A stretch of DNA of 64,000 nucleotides from Alphaproteobacteria bacterium US3C007 (GTDB lineage: Bacteria; Pseudomonadota; Alphaproteobacteria; Rhodobacterales; Rhodobacteraceae). The position numbers and the translations under genes were made by a program. Positions 8,164-17,050 of this stretch are shown one piece after another; the first letter of the stretch is position 1, and every line of letters begins with the position of its first letter. The notes under the pieces were generated by a model. The model did not search any database. It was not told the DNA's origin and was given only the letters and a program-made list of their open reading frames with translations. The stretch covers positions 2,790,001-2,854,000 of the forward strand of contig CP139918.1 of NCBI GenBank assembly GCA_034423775.1. Direction: 5' to 3'.

Positions 8164-8916
8164 ATGTTACAAGTAAAAAAACTGTCCAAACGTTTCGGTG
8201 GCTTTACGGCTGTTTCAAACGTAGATTTTAACCTTGAAAAGGGTGAAATCCTCGGCTTGATCGGACCGAATGGATCGGGAAAGAGTACCATTTTTAATAT
8301 GTTATCTGGGGCGTTAAAGCCAAGCACGGGGTCTATACAATTAGACGGTCTGGAAATAGCTGGCTCACCTCCAAATTCGATATGTAGAATGGGGGTGGGT
8401 CGCACGTTTCAAATTCCACGGCCAATTCGTCGGCTGACAATTCTTGAAAATGCTGCACTGGCTGGGTTTTACGGCCAAGCTGGTGCGGTCACGCGTGCTC
8501 AGGCTTGGCGCAGTGCCGAGGAGGCCTTGGATCTTGTGGGCCTTCCCACAGATGAGCTTGCCTCAGTGGATATATTGGGCGCCGCCGGTTTGAAAAAGCT
8601 GGAACTCGCCAAAGCGTTGGCGACTAAGCCAAGTTTGTTGCTCGCGGATGAAAGTTTGGGTGGGTTGGATCACGAAGAAATGGATCAAGCCGCCGATATG
8701 TTGAAAAATATCCGAGACGAACTGGGTGTTACGATTATTTGGGTGGAACATATTATGGGTGTTTTAATGCGTGTTGTGGACCGCGTTATGGTCTTGGATC
8801 ATGGCGAGAAAATTGCTGAGGGGCTCCCTCATGAAGTCGCCGCTAATCCAAAGGTTATAGAAGTCTACCTTGGAAGAGACGCCGACGAAGCAGCGGCGGC
8901 TGCCAGTCGTGTTTGA
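8164..8916 (+). CDS. Liv-type ABC transporter ATP-binding protein (LivG-like)
   Basis: A 250-residue ATPase. Walker A GPNGSGKST is at about residues 36-44. The Walker B region reads LLLADESLGGLDHEE, where Ala replaces the more usual Leu-Asp arrangement but the catalytic Glu is kept. The signature region GAAGLKKLELAKAL is degenerate compared with the usual LSYGQ pattern, which is odd. I start at the ATG 8164; longer upstream readings overlap the end of the binding-protein gene and are not homologous. It pairs with the second ATPase at 8950 beneath the two permeases. Confidence 0.9.
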   Translation: MLQVKKLSKRFGGFTAVSNVDFNLEKGEILGLIGPNGSGKSTIFNMLSGALKPSTGSIQLDGLEIAGSPPNSICRMGVGRTFQIPRPIRRLTILENAALAGFYGQAGAVTRAQAWRSAEEALDLVGLPTDELASVDILGAAGLKKLELAKALATKPSLLLADESLGGLDHEEMDQAADMLKNIRDELGVTIIWVEHIMGVLMRVVDRVMVLDHGEKIAEGLPHEVAANPKVIEVYLGRDADEAAAAASRV

Positions 8917-8949
8917 AAACTTAATCTTTAAACAGGAAAACTGTTCAAG

Positions 8950-9654
8950 ATGTTGAATGTACAAAATGTAAACGCTGGATACGGAAAGTTTCAAGCCTTG
9001 TTCAACGTTTCGCTTGACGTGCGAGCAGGTGAGGCTGTTGCCGTCATCGGACCGAACGGGGCTGGTAAATCAACCTTAATGCGGGTGATTTCAGGAATGA
9101 TCCCCGCAGCTTCCGGTAAAGTTGAAATGGAACAAAAATCTGTTCTGGATGCCCCCGAACATGAAATTGTTGGTATGGGAATAGCGCATGTTCCAGAAAA
9201 CAGAAGGTTATTTCCAAGAATGACCGTTGAAGATAATTTGCGCATGGGGTGTTTTTTACCGCAATTTCGTAAGCGCTTTGAAGAACGCCGCGCATTTGTC
9301 TATGAGCTTTTTCCTCGAATGGAAGAGCGGCGTCATCAGATGGCGGGTACAATGTCGGGGGGCGAACAGCAGATGTGTGCCATCGGGCGGGCGTTAATGT
9401 CAGATCCAAAAATTTTATTGATGGATGAACCGTCGGCGGGCTTAGCGCCAGTGGTGGTGCATCAAGTTTTCGATCTAATTGAGAAAATTCGGAGTGATGG
9501 CTTAACTGTTCTGATCGTTGAACAAAATGTAAAACAAGTGCTTCGGGTCGTAGACCGGGCTTATATTCTAGAATCAGGCAAGCTGCATTCAGAGGGCACT
9601 TCAGATGAGCTGCTGCAAAGCAAAGAAATTCAAAAATCGTTCATGGGAGTATAA
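8950..9654 (+). CDS. Liv-type ABC transporter ATP-binding protein (LivF-like)
   Basis: A 234-residue ATPase with Walker A GPNGAGKST (about residues 36-44), signature SGGEQQM (about 136-142), Walker B LLMDEPSAGL and the switch His replaced in the family-typical EQN motif (IVEQNVKQ). The length and the lack of extra domains match LivF. It begins 33 bases after the LivG-like gene and ends five bases before the first permease gene, so the genes are one transcript. It supplies the second nucleotide-binding domain of the importer. Confidence 0.92.
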   Translation: MLNVQNVNAGYGKFQALFNVSLDVRAGEAVAVIGPNGAGKSTLMRVISGMIPAASGKVEMEQKSVLDAPEHEIVGMGIAHVPENRRLFPRMTVEDNLRMGCFLPQFRKRFEERRAFVYELFPRMEERRHQMAGTMSGGEQQMCAIGRALMSDPKILLMDEPSAGLAPVVVHQVFDLIEKIRSDGLTVLIVEQNVKQVLRVVDRAYILESGKLHSEGTSDELLQSKEIQKSFMGV

Positions 9655-9659
9655 GAATT

Positions 9660-10550
9660 ATGATGGCGGAATTCATGGACGGCTTGTTCAGCATCTTTTT
9701 TATTGAAACCTTGATGAACGCACTTTTGCTGGGTGGCGTTTTCGCTTTGTTGTCATTGGGATTGAACTTAATTTTCGGTGTGATCGATGTGGTTTGGATT
9801 TGCTATGCCGAAATTATCATGTTGGGGATGTACGGAATTTTCTTTCTTCACGCAGAGGCTGGCATGCCAATCGTACTCGCCTCCTGCTGTGGGGTGGGCT
9901 TGACCGCGCTAATCGGTTGGTTAACGCATCGGTTCATTATTGGCTATTTACTTCAGGCCGAACCCATCAACCAGTTGCTCGCAACTGGAGGGTTGCTGTT
10001 TTTCTTTCAAGGGGTCGCGATGGTGGTCTTTGGTATCGAATTTCGCAACATAGGCATCAGCTTAGGCAGTCTGGCTGTTTCGGAAGATATCTATCTTTCA
10101 TGGACACGCCTTCTGTCGTTTGCTCTGGCAACGCTTGTTGTTATAGCCCTCTATCTGTTTCTGACACGTTCGTATTTAGGGGCGGCCATTCGCGCGATCA
10201 GCCAGGATCGCGAAATAATGATCTTGATGGGGGTTGATACCAAAAGATTATATTTGCTGACATCAGCGATTGGCGGTGGTCTGGCGGGCTTGGGCGCCGC
10301 GTTGTTGGTGCTTCAATATGATGTTCACCCATTCATAGGACTTAGCTTTGGCCCCATTACATTTATGATCTGCGTGATGGGTGGTCTGGGCAATTTAGTT
10401 GGCGGCTTTTTGGCGGCTTTCGTCTTTAGTTCGCTGATTACGGTTGGTGGATATTTTGCCGAACTAGAATGGGGTTATGTAATGGCGTTTACGTTTTTCA
10501 TAGCCGCTATGTTTGCTCGGCCTAAAGGTTTATTTGCGAGGAATTCATGA
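9660..10550 (+). CDS. Liv-type ABC transporter permease (LivH-like)
   Basis: A 296-residue inner-membrane permease with about eight hydrophobic segments, starting with the family-typical hydrophobic N-terminus (LLGGVFALLSLGLNLIFGV) and containing a cytoplasmic coupling segment around FLTRSYLGAAIRAISQDRE, characteristic of LivH proteins. It begins five bases after the LivF-like gene and overlaps the next permease gene by four bases (ATGA), indicating translational coupling. It forms a heterodimer with the LivM-like product. Confidence 0.92.
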   Translation: MMAEFMDGLFSIFFIETLMNALLLGGVFALLSLGLNLIFGVIDVVWICYAEIIMLGMYGIFFLHAEAGMPIVLASCCGVGLTALIGWLTHRFIIGYLLQAEPINQLLATGGLLFFFQGVAMVVFGIEFRNIGISLGSLAVSEDIYLSWTRLLSFALATLVVIALYLFLTRSYLGAAIRAISQDREIMILMGVDTKRLYLLTSAIGGGLAGLGAALLVLQYDVHPFIGLSFGPITFMICVMGGLGNLVGGFLAAFVFSSLITVGGYFAELEWGYVMAFTFFIAAMFARPKGLFARNS

Positions 10551-11560
10551 ATACCAAACTACTCATCCCCGCAATCGCGGCCGTTCTATTTGCCCTACCG
10601 TTTTTAGGCTTAGACAGCTATCAACTGCATCTCATTATCATGATTTTGATATGGTCATTCGTTTACACAAGTTGGTCGATCATGGGACGGTTTGGACTTG
10701 TTTCCCTTGGCCATGGTGCTTTTATGGCAATGGGCGGGTATGTGACTGCCCTTGCTTGGAATGAACTGGGCATTTCGCCATGGCTCTCTGTTCCTGGCGC
10801 GATGATCTTGGCGGGGGCGTTGGCTCTGCTGATAGGATATCCTTGTTTTCGGTTTCGGATCACAGGTCATTATTTTGCCTTGGTAACGCTTGCCTTGGCA
10901 GAAGTGGTGCGTCAAGTACTCGTAGCAACGCGCGATACAACAGGAGGGGCCTTGGGCTATACGCCAGAAAGTCATGGTGCTGGTGGATCGCTCTACGCGC
11001 TCCAATCAGATGACCGTCTCATCTTTTATTTCGTTGCACTAATCGTATGGATAATCGGAATTTTGATTTGGCGGGCTGTTGATCAATCTATGTCTTATTA
11101 TGCTTTAGAGGCAATTTCAGAGGATGAAGATGCGTCTGCCGCAGTTGGCGTCCAGGTAACAAAAGAGAAATTGAAAGTGACGGTCTTAAGCGCAATGATG
11201 ACGGCGTTTGCCGGGGCGCTTTACTGTCAATATCAAATGTTCATTTCTCCCTCAACGATAGGCGGTATTGGGCTTTCGCTTCAGATTGTTTTCGGGGTCG
11301 TTGTCGGTGGAATTTATAGCACACTTGGTCCCACAATAGGTGCCGTCATTACCTTAATGCTGGCAGAGTTTTTACGAATTTGGATGGGTACAGGAGTTGT
11401 CTGTATCACGGAGAAAGTATGTTTGAACCTGGCTGGAATGCCCCTATTCGTTTATGGGATTATGTTGGTTTTGTTTATTATTTTCTTACCGAAAGGGATT
11501 GCCGGGGCCTGTGCTGACCAGTGGCTGGCATTTAAATCTAATCGTAAAGTAAACACATGA
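10547..11560 (+). CDS. Liv-type ABC transporter permease (LivM-like)
   Basis: A 337-residue permease with about nine hydrophobic segments. The segment WSIMGRFGLVSLGHGAFMA is the LivM hallmark, and the coupling helix region near ALEAISEDEDASAAVGVQV contacts the ATPases. It overlaps the preceding permease gene by four bases. The last gene of the transporter proper; the oxidoreductase gene follows after 60 bases with its own AAGGAAAG ribosome-binding site. Confidence 0.92.
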   Translation: MNTKLLIPAIAAVLFALPFLGLDSYQLHLIIMILIWSFVYTSWSIMGRFGLVSLGHGAFMAMGGYVTALAWNELGISPWLSVPGAMILAGALALLIGYPCFRFRITGHYFALVTLALAEVVRQVLVATRDTTGGALGYTPESHGAGGSLYALQSDDRLIFYFVALIVWIIGILIWRAVDQSMSYYALEAISEDEDASAAVGVQVTKEKLKVTVLSAMMTAFAGALYCQYQMFISPSTIGGIGLSLQIVFGVVVGGIYSTLGPTIGAVITLMLAEFLRIWMGTGVVCITEKVCLNLAGMPLFVYGIMLVLFIIFLPKGIAGACADQWLAFKSNRKVNT

Positions 11561-11620
11561 TTTAGCAGTGTGCTTGGGCGTTATCGGGAATTACAAATCA
11601 AATCGTAAGGAAAGAAACCT

Positions 11621-12586
11621 ATGGCGCAAGTGACTTATAAAGTTGGAGTGGTTGGTCTTGGTGCTGTGGGTGCCCGCATGGTGAAAAATATGCAAACTCA
11701 TGATTGTTTTGAACCAGTTGCCGGGTTTGACACATCCGTTACCGCTTGTGCGGCGCTGACCGAAATAGCCCCAAAGATGCGCAGTTCTAACGATTTTGAG
11801 GCTTTACTATTAAGAGATGATATCGATGTTTTATACGTCTGTACTCCACCGAAATCACACGCTGAATTTGTCCGTCATGGAATTTCTAAAGGTTGGAATA
11901 TTTTCTGCGAAAAACCTTTAGGGGTGGATGTGGCAGACAGCGAACGGTTGGTGGAGGAAATGAACGGCAGCGGGTTAGGCCAAGCGGTGAATTTTGTGTA
12001 TTCTGGCGCCCCCGCAGCACTTCGCGCTAAGAAATTAATAAATGAAGGAGCGATCGGTGAAATTTTGGGGGCGGAGCTTGATCTACGCTTAAGTAATTGG
12101 CCGCGGGCTTTTCAATCTGGCGCAGAATGGTTGTCAACACGGGCTGAAGGTGGCTTTGTTCGAGAAATGATGTCTCATTACGCCTATCTCACGCTGGTTT
12201 TAATGGGGAAACCAAACCTGAACAATCAAGTTTTAGCCCATTTTGAGCCCAATGGCGGTGCCGAAAACTTAATGTTGGCGATCTGGGATACAGCAATGGG
12301 CAAGGTGACAGTGTCGGGCGTTGTTGGCGGAAACCGAAATGACACGGTGAGCTTTCGGATATTGGGCAGCAAGGGATGCCTTTTTTTTGATAATTGGTAT
12401 GGTTTATTTTTAGAAAGCAAAGCTGGAACGGAACGGGTTTTGGACTTAAAACAACAATCTCCTGCAGCGGCTTATCAGGGGCAATTAGATCAGTTAGCGT
12501 TACAACTTAATGATAAAAAACAACGACTGGCAACGTTTTCAGATGCGCTTTGTGTTCAAAAGCTTATCGAAAAAATGGTTGCTTAA
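11621..12586 (+). CDS. Gfo/Idh/MocA-family NAD(P)-dependent oxidoreductase
   Basis: A 321-residue oxidoreductase. The N-terminal Rossmann fold carries GVVGLGAVGARMVKN (about residues 7-21), and the family's EKP motif is present as FCEKPLG (about 95-101), whose Lys acts in catalysis. The C-terminal half is the Gfo/Idh/MocA beta-sheet substrate domain. It is transcribed with the Liv importer and lies before a glycerol-dehydrogenase-like gene, so it probably oxidises an imported polyol, sugar acid or similar hydroxylated compound. A 225-base stretch to the next start codon carries no supported gene. Confidence 0.88.
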   Translation: MAQVTYKVGVVGLGAVGARMVKNMQTHDCFEPVAGFDTSVTACAALTEIAPKMRSSNDFEALLLRDDIDVLYVCTPPKSHAEFVRHGISKGWNIFCEKPLGVDVADSERLVEEMNGSGLGQAVNFVYSGAPAALRAKKLINEGAIGEILGAELDLRLSNWPRAFQSGAEWLSTRAEGGFVREMMSHYAYLTLVLMGKPNLNNQVLAHFEPNGGAENLMLAIWDTAMGKVTVSGVVGGNRNDTVSFRILGSKGCLFFDNWYGLFLESKAGTERVLDLKQQSPAAAYQGQLDQLALQLNDKKQRLATFSDALCVQKLIEKMVA

Positions 12587-12811
12587 TTCCGATGAAACGA
12601 TTGCGGTTTTATCGCCTTTTCTGCTGTCACTTATTGAAAGTGGCCAAAGAAAATCTGAAATATAAAACGTGTTTGATGATGGAAATGTCAGCGGCATGCC
12701 GAAGTTCATGTTCTGCAAAAGCGCCGTTGTTTTCATTTGGATTACACGTTGTAAATGGCCCTTTGATGAATATCGACAAAGGCTGCAAAACTATCATTGA
12801 AGGATAAGGCA

Positions 12812-13873
12812 GTGGATCGTATTCTGGGGTTGCCTGCAAAGTATATTCAAGGATCGGGAGCGCTCGATCGTATCGGGGGGACTGCAGCGGCCCTTGGCAA
12901 TCGCGCGCTTGTCTTCGCTGATGATTTTGTGAAAGAGCTTGTGGGCACGCGCGTGGTTACAAGTCTTGAGGCTGCAAATGTGGTGTGTCTGTGGAAAGAT
13001 TTTGGCGGCGAATGCTGTGGCCCTGAAATCCACAGACTCAAAACGAGTGGCACATCTGCAGATTTGGTGATCGCGATTGGTGGCGGTAAGGCGCTTGATA
13101 CTGGGAAGGCTGTTTCTGTAGAGTTGGATGTTCCTTTCGTGTCTGTGCCGACAATTGCATCCACTGATGGGGCAGTCAGCTCCATTGCTGTCGAATATTC
13201 TGAAAACCACACTCATATTGGGGTCATGCGCTTAAATTGCAGCCCGGCAGCGGTTTTGGTGGATACACAAGTCATTGCAAACGCGCCCGCTCGATTGCTG
13301 GTTGCGGGTATGGGGGATGGGCTGGCAACTTGGGTAGAGGCGCGAGCATGTTATGCAAAAGGGAAGGTTAATTATCGCGGTGGAGCGATTTCGAATGTGG
13401 CGATGACAATGGCGCGGTCTTGCCATGATACGATCTTAAAGTTTGGGCGCGAAGCTTTGACTTCGGTAGAGAAGGGCGAAGTGAGCGAAGCCGTTGAGCG
13501 GGTGGTCGAAGCAAATATTTTTCTCAGCGGTGTTGGGTTTGAAAACACGGGTGTCGCGGGTGCTCATGCATTCGATGCGGCTGTTTCACGTTTCAGTTCT
13601 AATCATAGCATTCAACACGGAGAGCGAGTTGCCTTGGGCGTGTTGTTTCAGCTGGTATTAGAGGGTGACAAGGATACGGTTGCCGAATTAATGCCCTTTT
13701 ATAATGATGTGGGCTTGCCAACAAAATTATCAGGCATTGGCCTTAAGGATATCGATTCAAAAGGTGTTCAGGAACTGGCCACAATTATGATGCGCGAAAA
13801 ATCTTCTATCTGGAACCTGCCGGTTGAGTTTACCCCAGTTGACATCCGTAATGCGCTATCACAGTTTTTATGA
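12812..13873 (+). CDS. glycerol dehydrogenase-like iron-containing alcohol dehydrogenase
   Basis: A 353-residue group III metal-dependent alcohol dehydrogenase of the GldA / glycerol-1-phosphate dehydrogenase branch. The NAD loop is GGGKALDTGKA (about residues 90-100), and the metal ligands are visible as the Asp of GMGDGLATW, His of GAHAFDAA and His of SIQHGERVA. I prefer the GTG start at 12812, seven bases after AAGGA, over an in-frame TTG at 12797. It closes the importer cluster. Oxidation of a vicinal diol such as glycerol or a related polyol is likely, but substrate specificity in this family is broad. Confidence 0.85.
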   Translation: MDRILGLPAKYIQGSGALDRIGGTAAALGNRALVFADDFVKELVGTRVVTSLEAANVVCLWKDFGGECCGPEIHRLKTSGTSADLVIAIGGGKALDTGKAVSVELDVPFVSVPTIASTDGAVSSIAVEYSENHTHIGVMRLNCSPAAVLVDTQVIANAPARLLVAGMGDGLATWVEARACYAKGKVNYRGGAISNVAMTMARSCHDTILKFGREALTSVEKGEVSEAVERVVEANIFLSGVGFENTGVAGAHAFDAAVSRFSSNHSIQHGERVALGVLFQLVLEGDKDTVAELMPFYNDVGLPTKLSGIGLKDIDSKGVQELATIMMREKSSIWNLPVEFTPVDIRNALSQFL

Positions 13874-13973
13874 AGCTCAGTCAAAAACTGATCTGTGTCT
13901 CTGACCTAGGCACTCCTTCATCTTGGCGTGCTCAGCGGCGCTTGTTACAGAATAAACCGGACGCGTTGTAGGG

Positions 13974-14894
13974 TTAAATTATCGCACTTTCCGCGATAAT
14001 AGATTTTATCCATTTTTGGAACGCAAGCACAGGCGGATGGTGGGTGCTGCGTTCTGGCCAAACCAGAAAATATGATCCAATAACAGAGGTTGCGGACCCA
14101 CCCAGGCCAATCAACTTTCCTTGCTTAAGTTCGTTTTCGACCAAGTATTTGGGCACAATCGCCGCTCCAAGGCCAGAAACAACTGCTTGTATCATAGTTG
14201 CAAACTGATCGAATTGAATTCCCATGACGTTATCAATATCCAGCCCATGTTGTGCAAACCAACGGCTCCATGCATTTGGCCGTGTCTGCAAATGCAGAAG
14301 CGGCATTTTTTGAATTTCTTTCAAATTGTCGGCAGCCCTTGGGCCTACAATCAGTGGGGCCGCAATCGCAACCACTTCTTCTTCCATCAAGCGTAAGCTA
14401 TTTGCGTTAGGCCAGTCATCCAAACCAAAATGAATAGCTGCATGAAAATTCTCGTTTGAGAAGTCAAAAGGGCGGGTTCGTGTGGAAAAATTAACTGTTA
14501 CACCGGGATATTGGGCGATGAAATCCGCCAAACGTGGTGCCAGCCAATGTGTTCCGAATGCGGGCAGTACGGCTAAATTTAACGCGCCCCCATTTGGGTT
14601 TGTACGCAACTTAACCCCAGCATTGGTGATCAGGCTAATGCCTTGGTGCACCTCCTCAGCATAAGATTTTCCAGCTCCTGTTAAATGTAACCGTTGTTTA
14701 TCCCGTTCGAAAAGTTGTACGCCAATTTGTTGTTCCAATTTTTGTATATGACGACTGACCGCGCCTTGGGTCAGGTTCAGCTCATGGGCTGCTTCTGTGA
14801 CTGATCCGCGTCTTGCAACTGCTTCGAATGAGGCAAGCCAGACGAAAGGAGGCAAGAACCTCCTTGGGATTGAAACTTCATTCCATTTCAGCAT
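13974..14894 (-). CDS. LysR-family regulator, GcvA-like (probable regulator of the gcdH operon)
   Basis: A 306-residue LTTR with its helix-turn-helix at about residues 20-75 (GSVTEAAHELNLTQGAVSRHI and FERDKQRLHLTGAG). The pattern is that of the GcvA/AmpR subgroup. It is divergent from the decayed aminotransferase, gcdH, E1 and acyltransferase run beginning at 14988. LysR genes flank gcdH in many proteobacteria and regulate it, so the same role is inferred here. A long inverted repeat in the intergenic region (14927-14964) is a candidate operator. Confidence 0.9.
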   Translation of the reverse strand: MLKWNEVSIPRRFLPPFVWLASFEAVARRGSVTEAAHELNLTQGAVSRHIQKLEQQIGVQLFERDKQRLHLTGAGKSYAEEVHQGISLITNAGVKLRTNPNGGALNLAVLPAFGTHWLAPRLADFIAQYPGVTVNFSTRTRPFDFSNENFHAAIHFGLDDWPNANSLRLMEEEVVAIAAPLIVGPRAADNLKEIQKMPLLHLQTRPNAWSRWFAQHGLDIDNVMGIQFDQFATMIQAVVSGLGAAIVPKYLVENELKQGKLIGLGGSATSVIGSYFLVWPERSTHHPPVLAFQKWIKSIIAESAII

Positions 14895-14926
14895 GATCTA
14901 ATTCCAAAAATTCTTAAAATATACCC

Positions 14927-14964
14927 GTTATAAGTTATATAAAGCAGTGTATTTGTTTTATAAC
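14927..14964. promoter_or_regulatory. inverted repeat in LysR divergent promoter
   Basis: GTTATAA (14927-14933) and TTATAAC (14958-14964) form a seven-base inverted repeat with a 24-base AT-rich spacer, between the divergent LysR gene and the gcdH operon. It could be an LTTR operator or simply AT-rich promoter sequence. Confidence 0.3.
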
Positions 14965-14987
14965 AAGAGGGCGAATTTCAAATTGTA

Positions 14988-15833
14988 ATGACTGCAGGGA
15001 GAAATATACCAGTGTTCATTCGATCTGACCGCGCTGCGGATTTAAAACTGTCGGAAATGGTCCAGAGTTCAGAAAAAGTGCAGGCTTACAGGGGAGTGGG
15101 TGAGGATCTTTTTAGTTTCGGTATGGTCGACCTTGACTTTCCAAGGCCGGAAACAAAATGGCTGTCGTTTAATGCACCAATTTATCCCACTAGAGCATTA
15201 TATTCGGCAGATGAATTGTCGGCGCTTGCTGGTGCTTCGCGGGCAAACCTGCATATTTCATATGCCACCTTTACTTCATTTTGCAAATTTGCGCCTAACT
15301 TCGTGCGCGGCATCCTTATCGTGGATGACTTGCCTAAAGCCTATGCAATAATTGGCTGGCGATTGGGCCGGGGAATTGGTCCGCGCGAACCTATCGACAC
15401 GATGGTAGGAGTGCAGGGGCAATCTACCTTCGACGCATCCTCAATCTTGCTGGCGTCTGCGCTTACGGGTTCACGAGATGTTTTTGGCGAATGCCTTGAA
15501 CCCTTAAGAGGTCGCCGAGACTTTATAATTTCAGAATTGAACAAAACAGACCGCTCCGATTGCCTCATCCCAGTTGGTGCGGTTTATGCCTTCCCCTGCT
15601 GTGTGAAAACCTTTGGCTTTAAAATGCCGAATGGAACCGAAATCACCAGCTACGCTGAATTTTGTCCCTATCTCTTAAAGGCTGCTGTTGCGGTTGTTCC
15701 TAGCCACGCCTTCGGTTTGTCAGGCCATTTTCGATTGTCATACGCCTATGCGATGGCAGAACTCAAACAAAGCTGCGCGCGTATCACCAAAGCTGTCGCA
15801 GCGCTATCACAAAGGATAATTGAATGTCACTAA
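14988..15833 (+). pseudogene. decayed class I aminotransferase with internal deletion
   Basis: The 281-residue frame aligns by eye with alphaproteobacterial AspC-type aminotransferases of about 400 residues, but roughly 100 residues are missing between the N-terminal part (about residue 48, FGMVDLDFP) and ETKWLSFNAP. The diagnostic NPTG is changed to YPTR, and the region that should carry the cofactor-binding Asp of the DDIYE motif reads SYATFTSFCKF. The PLP lysine (PKAYAIIGWRLG) and the C-terminal substrate arginine (FRLSYA) persist. With the substrate Asn and the pyridine-ring Asp gone, catalysis is very unlikely. It overlaps gcdH by ten bases and still keeps the reading frame, so decay may be recent or selection for coupling may remain. 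Confidence 0.7.
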
Positions 15834-17032
15834 AACCCAAAGACGTCCCAGGCTTGTCCCGTTTTAACTGGGATGACCCATTTTTTTTAGAGCAGCAACT
15901 CAATGAGGAAGAACGGATGATGCGCGATGCAGCCCGTACCTTTGCTCAAGAAAAACTACAGCCTCGCGTTATTGAAGCCTACGCCAATGAAACCACAGAA
16001 ACAAAAATTTTCCGTGAAATGGGAGAAATGGGTTTGCTTGGCGTTACCGTTCCTGAGGAATACGGCGGTTTAGGCGCATCTTATGTCACTTATGGGCTGG
16101 TTGCGCGCGAAATTGAACGCGTTGATTCTGGGTACCGTTCGATGATGTCCGTGCAATCCTCATTGGTGATGTATCCGATATATGCCTATGGCTCCGAAGA
16201 ACAGCGTCAGAAATATTTACCCAAATTGGCCAGTGGCGAATTCATCGGTTGTTTTGGGCTTACTGAACCAGATGCCGGTAGTGATCCGGGTGATATGAAA
16301 ACCCGCGCAGAAAAGGTGCAGGGCGGGTATGTCCTTAACGGTTCTAAAATGTGGATTTCAAACAGCCCAGTCGCAGATATATTTGTGGTTTGGGCAAAAT
16401 CTAACGCCCATGGCGATAAAATTCGCGGCTTCATTCTGGATAAGGGTATGAAAGGTCTTTCGGCGCCTAAAATTGGCGGTAAAATGTCATTGCGTACCTC
16501 AATCACCGGCGAAATCGTTATGGATAACGTGGAAGTGAGCGAAGATGCACTGCTTCCGAATGTCGAAGGTCTTAAGGGGCCGTTTGGGTGTTTGAACCGG
16601 GCGCGTTACGGTATTTCATGGGGTGTTCTGGGCGCCGCAGAATTCTGCTGGCATGCATCGCGCCAGTATGGTTTGGATCGAAAACAGTTCAATAAACCAC
16701 TTGCTCAAACACAACTTTTCCAATTGAAATTGGCCAATATGCAAACTGAAATCACACTTGGTTTGCAAGGAAGCTTGCGCATTGGTCGCCTAATGGACGA
16801 GGCAAAGGCTGCGCCAGAAATGATCAGTATGATGAAGCGCAATAACTGCGGCAAAGCCTTAGAAATTGCTCGCCATGCTCGTGACATGCACGGAGGCAAT
16901 GGAATTTCCGAGGAATTTCAGGTGATCCGCCATATGGTTAATCTGGAAACGGTTAATACCTACGAAGGAACCCATGATGTGCATGCCCTTATCTTGGGCC
17001 GCGCACAGACTGGCTTGCAGGCCTTTTTTTGA
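15824..17032 (+). CDS. gcdH: glutaryl-CoA dehydrogenase
   Basis: A 402-residue acyl-CoA dehydrogenase. The N-terminus ([19 protein letters not shown]), the [17 protein letters not shown] flavin segment and the catalytic Glu in [12 protein letters not shown] near residue 384 are those of glutaryl-CoA dehydrogenases, which oxidise and decarboxylate glutaryl-CoA to crotonyl-CoA using FAD and electron-transfer flavoprotein. Length matches the family. The GMC of neighbours (LysR, aminotransferase relic, E1 2-oxoacid dehydrogenase) fits lysine or 2-oxoadipate breakdown. It starts inside the 3' end of the aminotransferase remnant. Confidence 0.93.
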   Translation: MSLKPKDVPGLSRFNWDDPFFLEQQLNEEERMMRDAARTFAQEKLQPRVIEAYANETTETKIFREMGEMGLLGVTVPEEYGGLGASYVTYGLVAREIERVDSGYRSMMSVQSSLVMYPIYAYGSEEQRQKYLPKLASGEFIGCFGLTEPDAGSDPGDMKTRAEKVQGGYVLNGSKMWISNSPVADIFVVWAKSNAHGDKIRGFILDKGMKGLSAPKIGGKMSLRTSITGEIVMDNVEVSEDALLPNVEGLKGPFGCLNRARYGISWGVLGAAEFCWHASRQYGLDRKQFNKPLAQTQLFQLKLANMQTEITLGLQGSLRIGRLMDEAKAAPEMISMMKRNNCGKALEIARHARDMHGGNGISEEFQVIRHMVNLETVNTYEGTHDVHALILGRAQTGLQAFF

Positions 17033-17050
17033 ACATCTAGGGGAATATTT

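Noticed and set aside
15824..15833. Frameshift between the aminotransferase frame and gcdH
   Set aside because: The ten-base overlap is an ordinary operon overlap; the damage to the aminotransferase is an internal deletion and substitutions, not a frameshift here.
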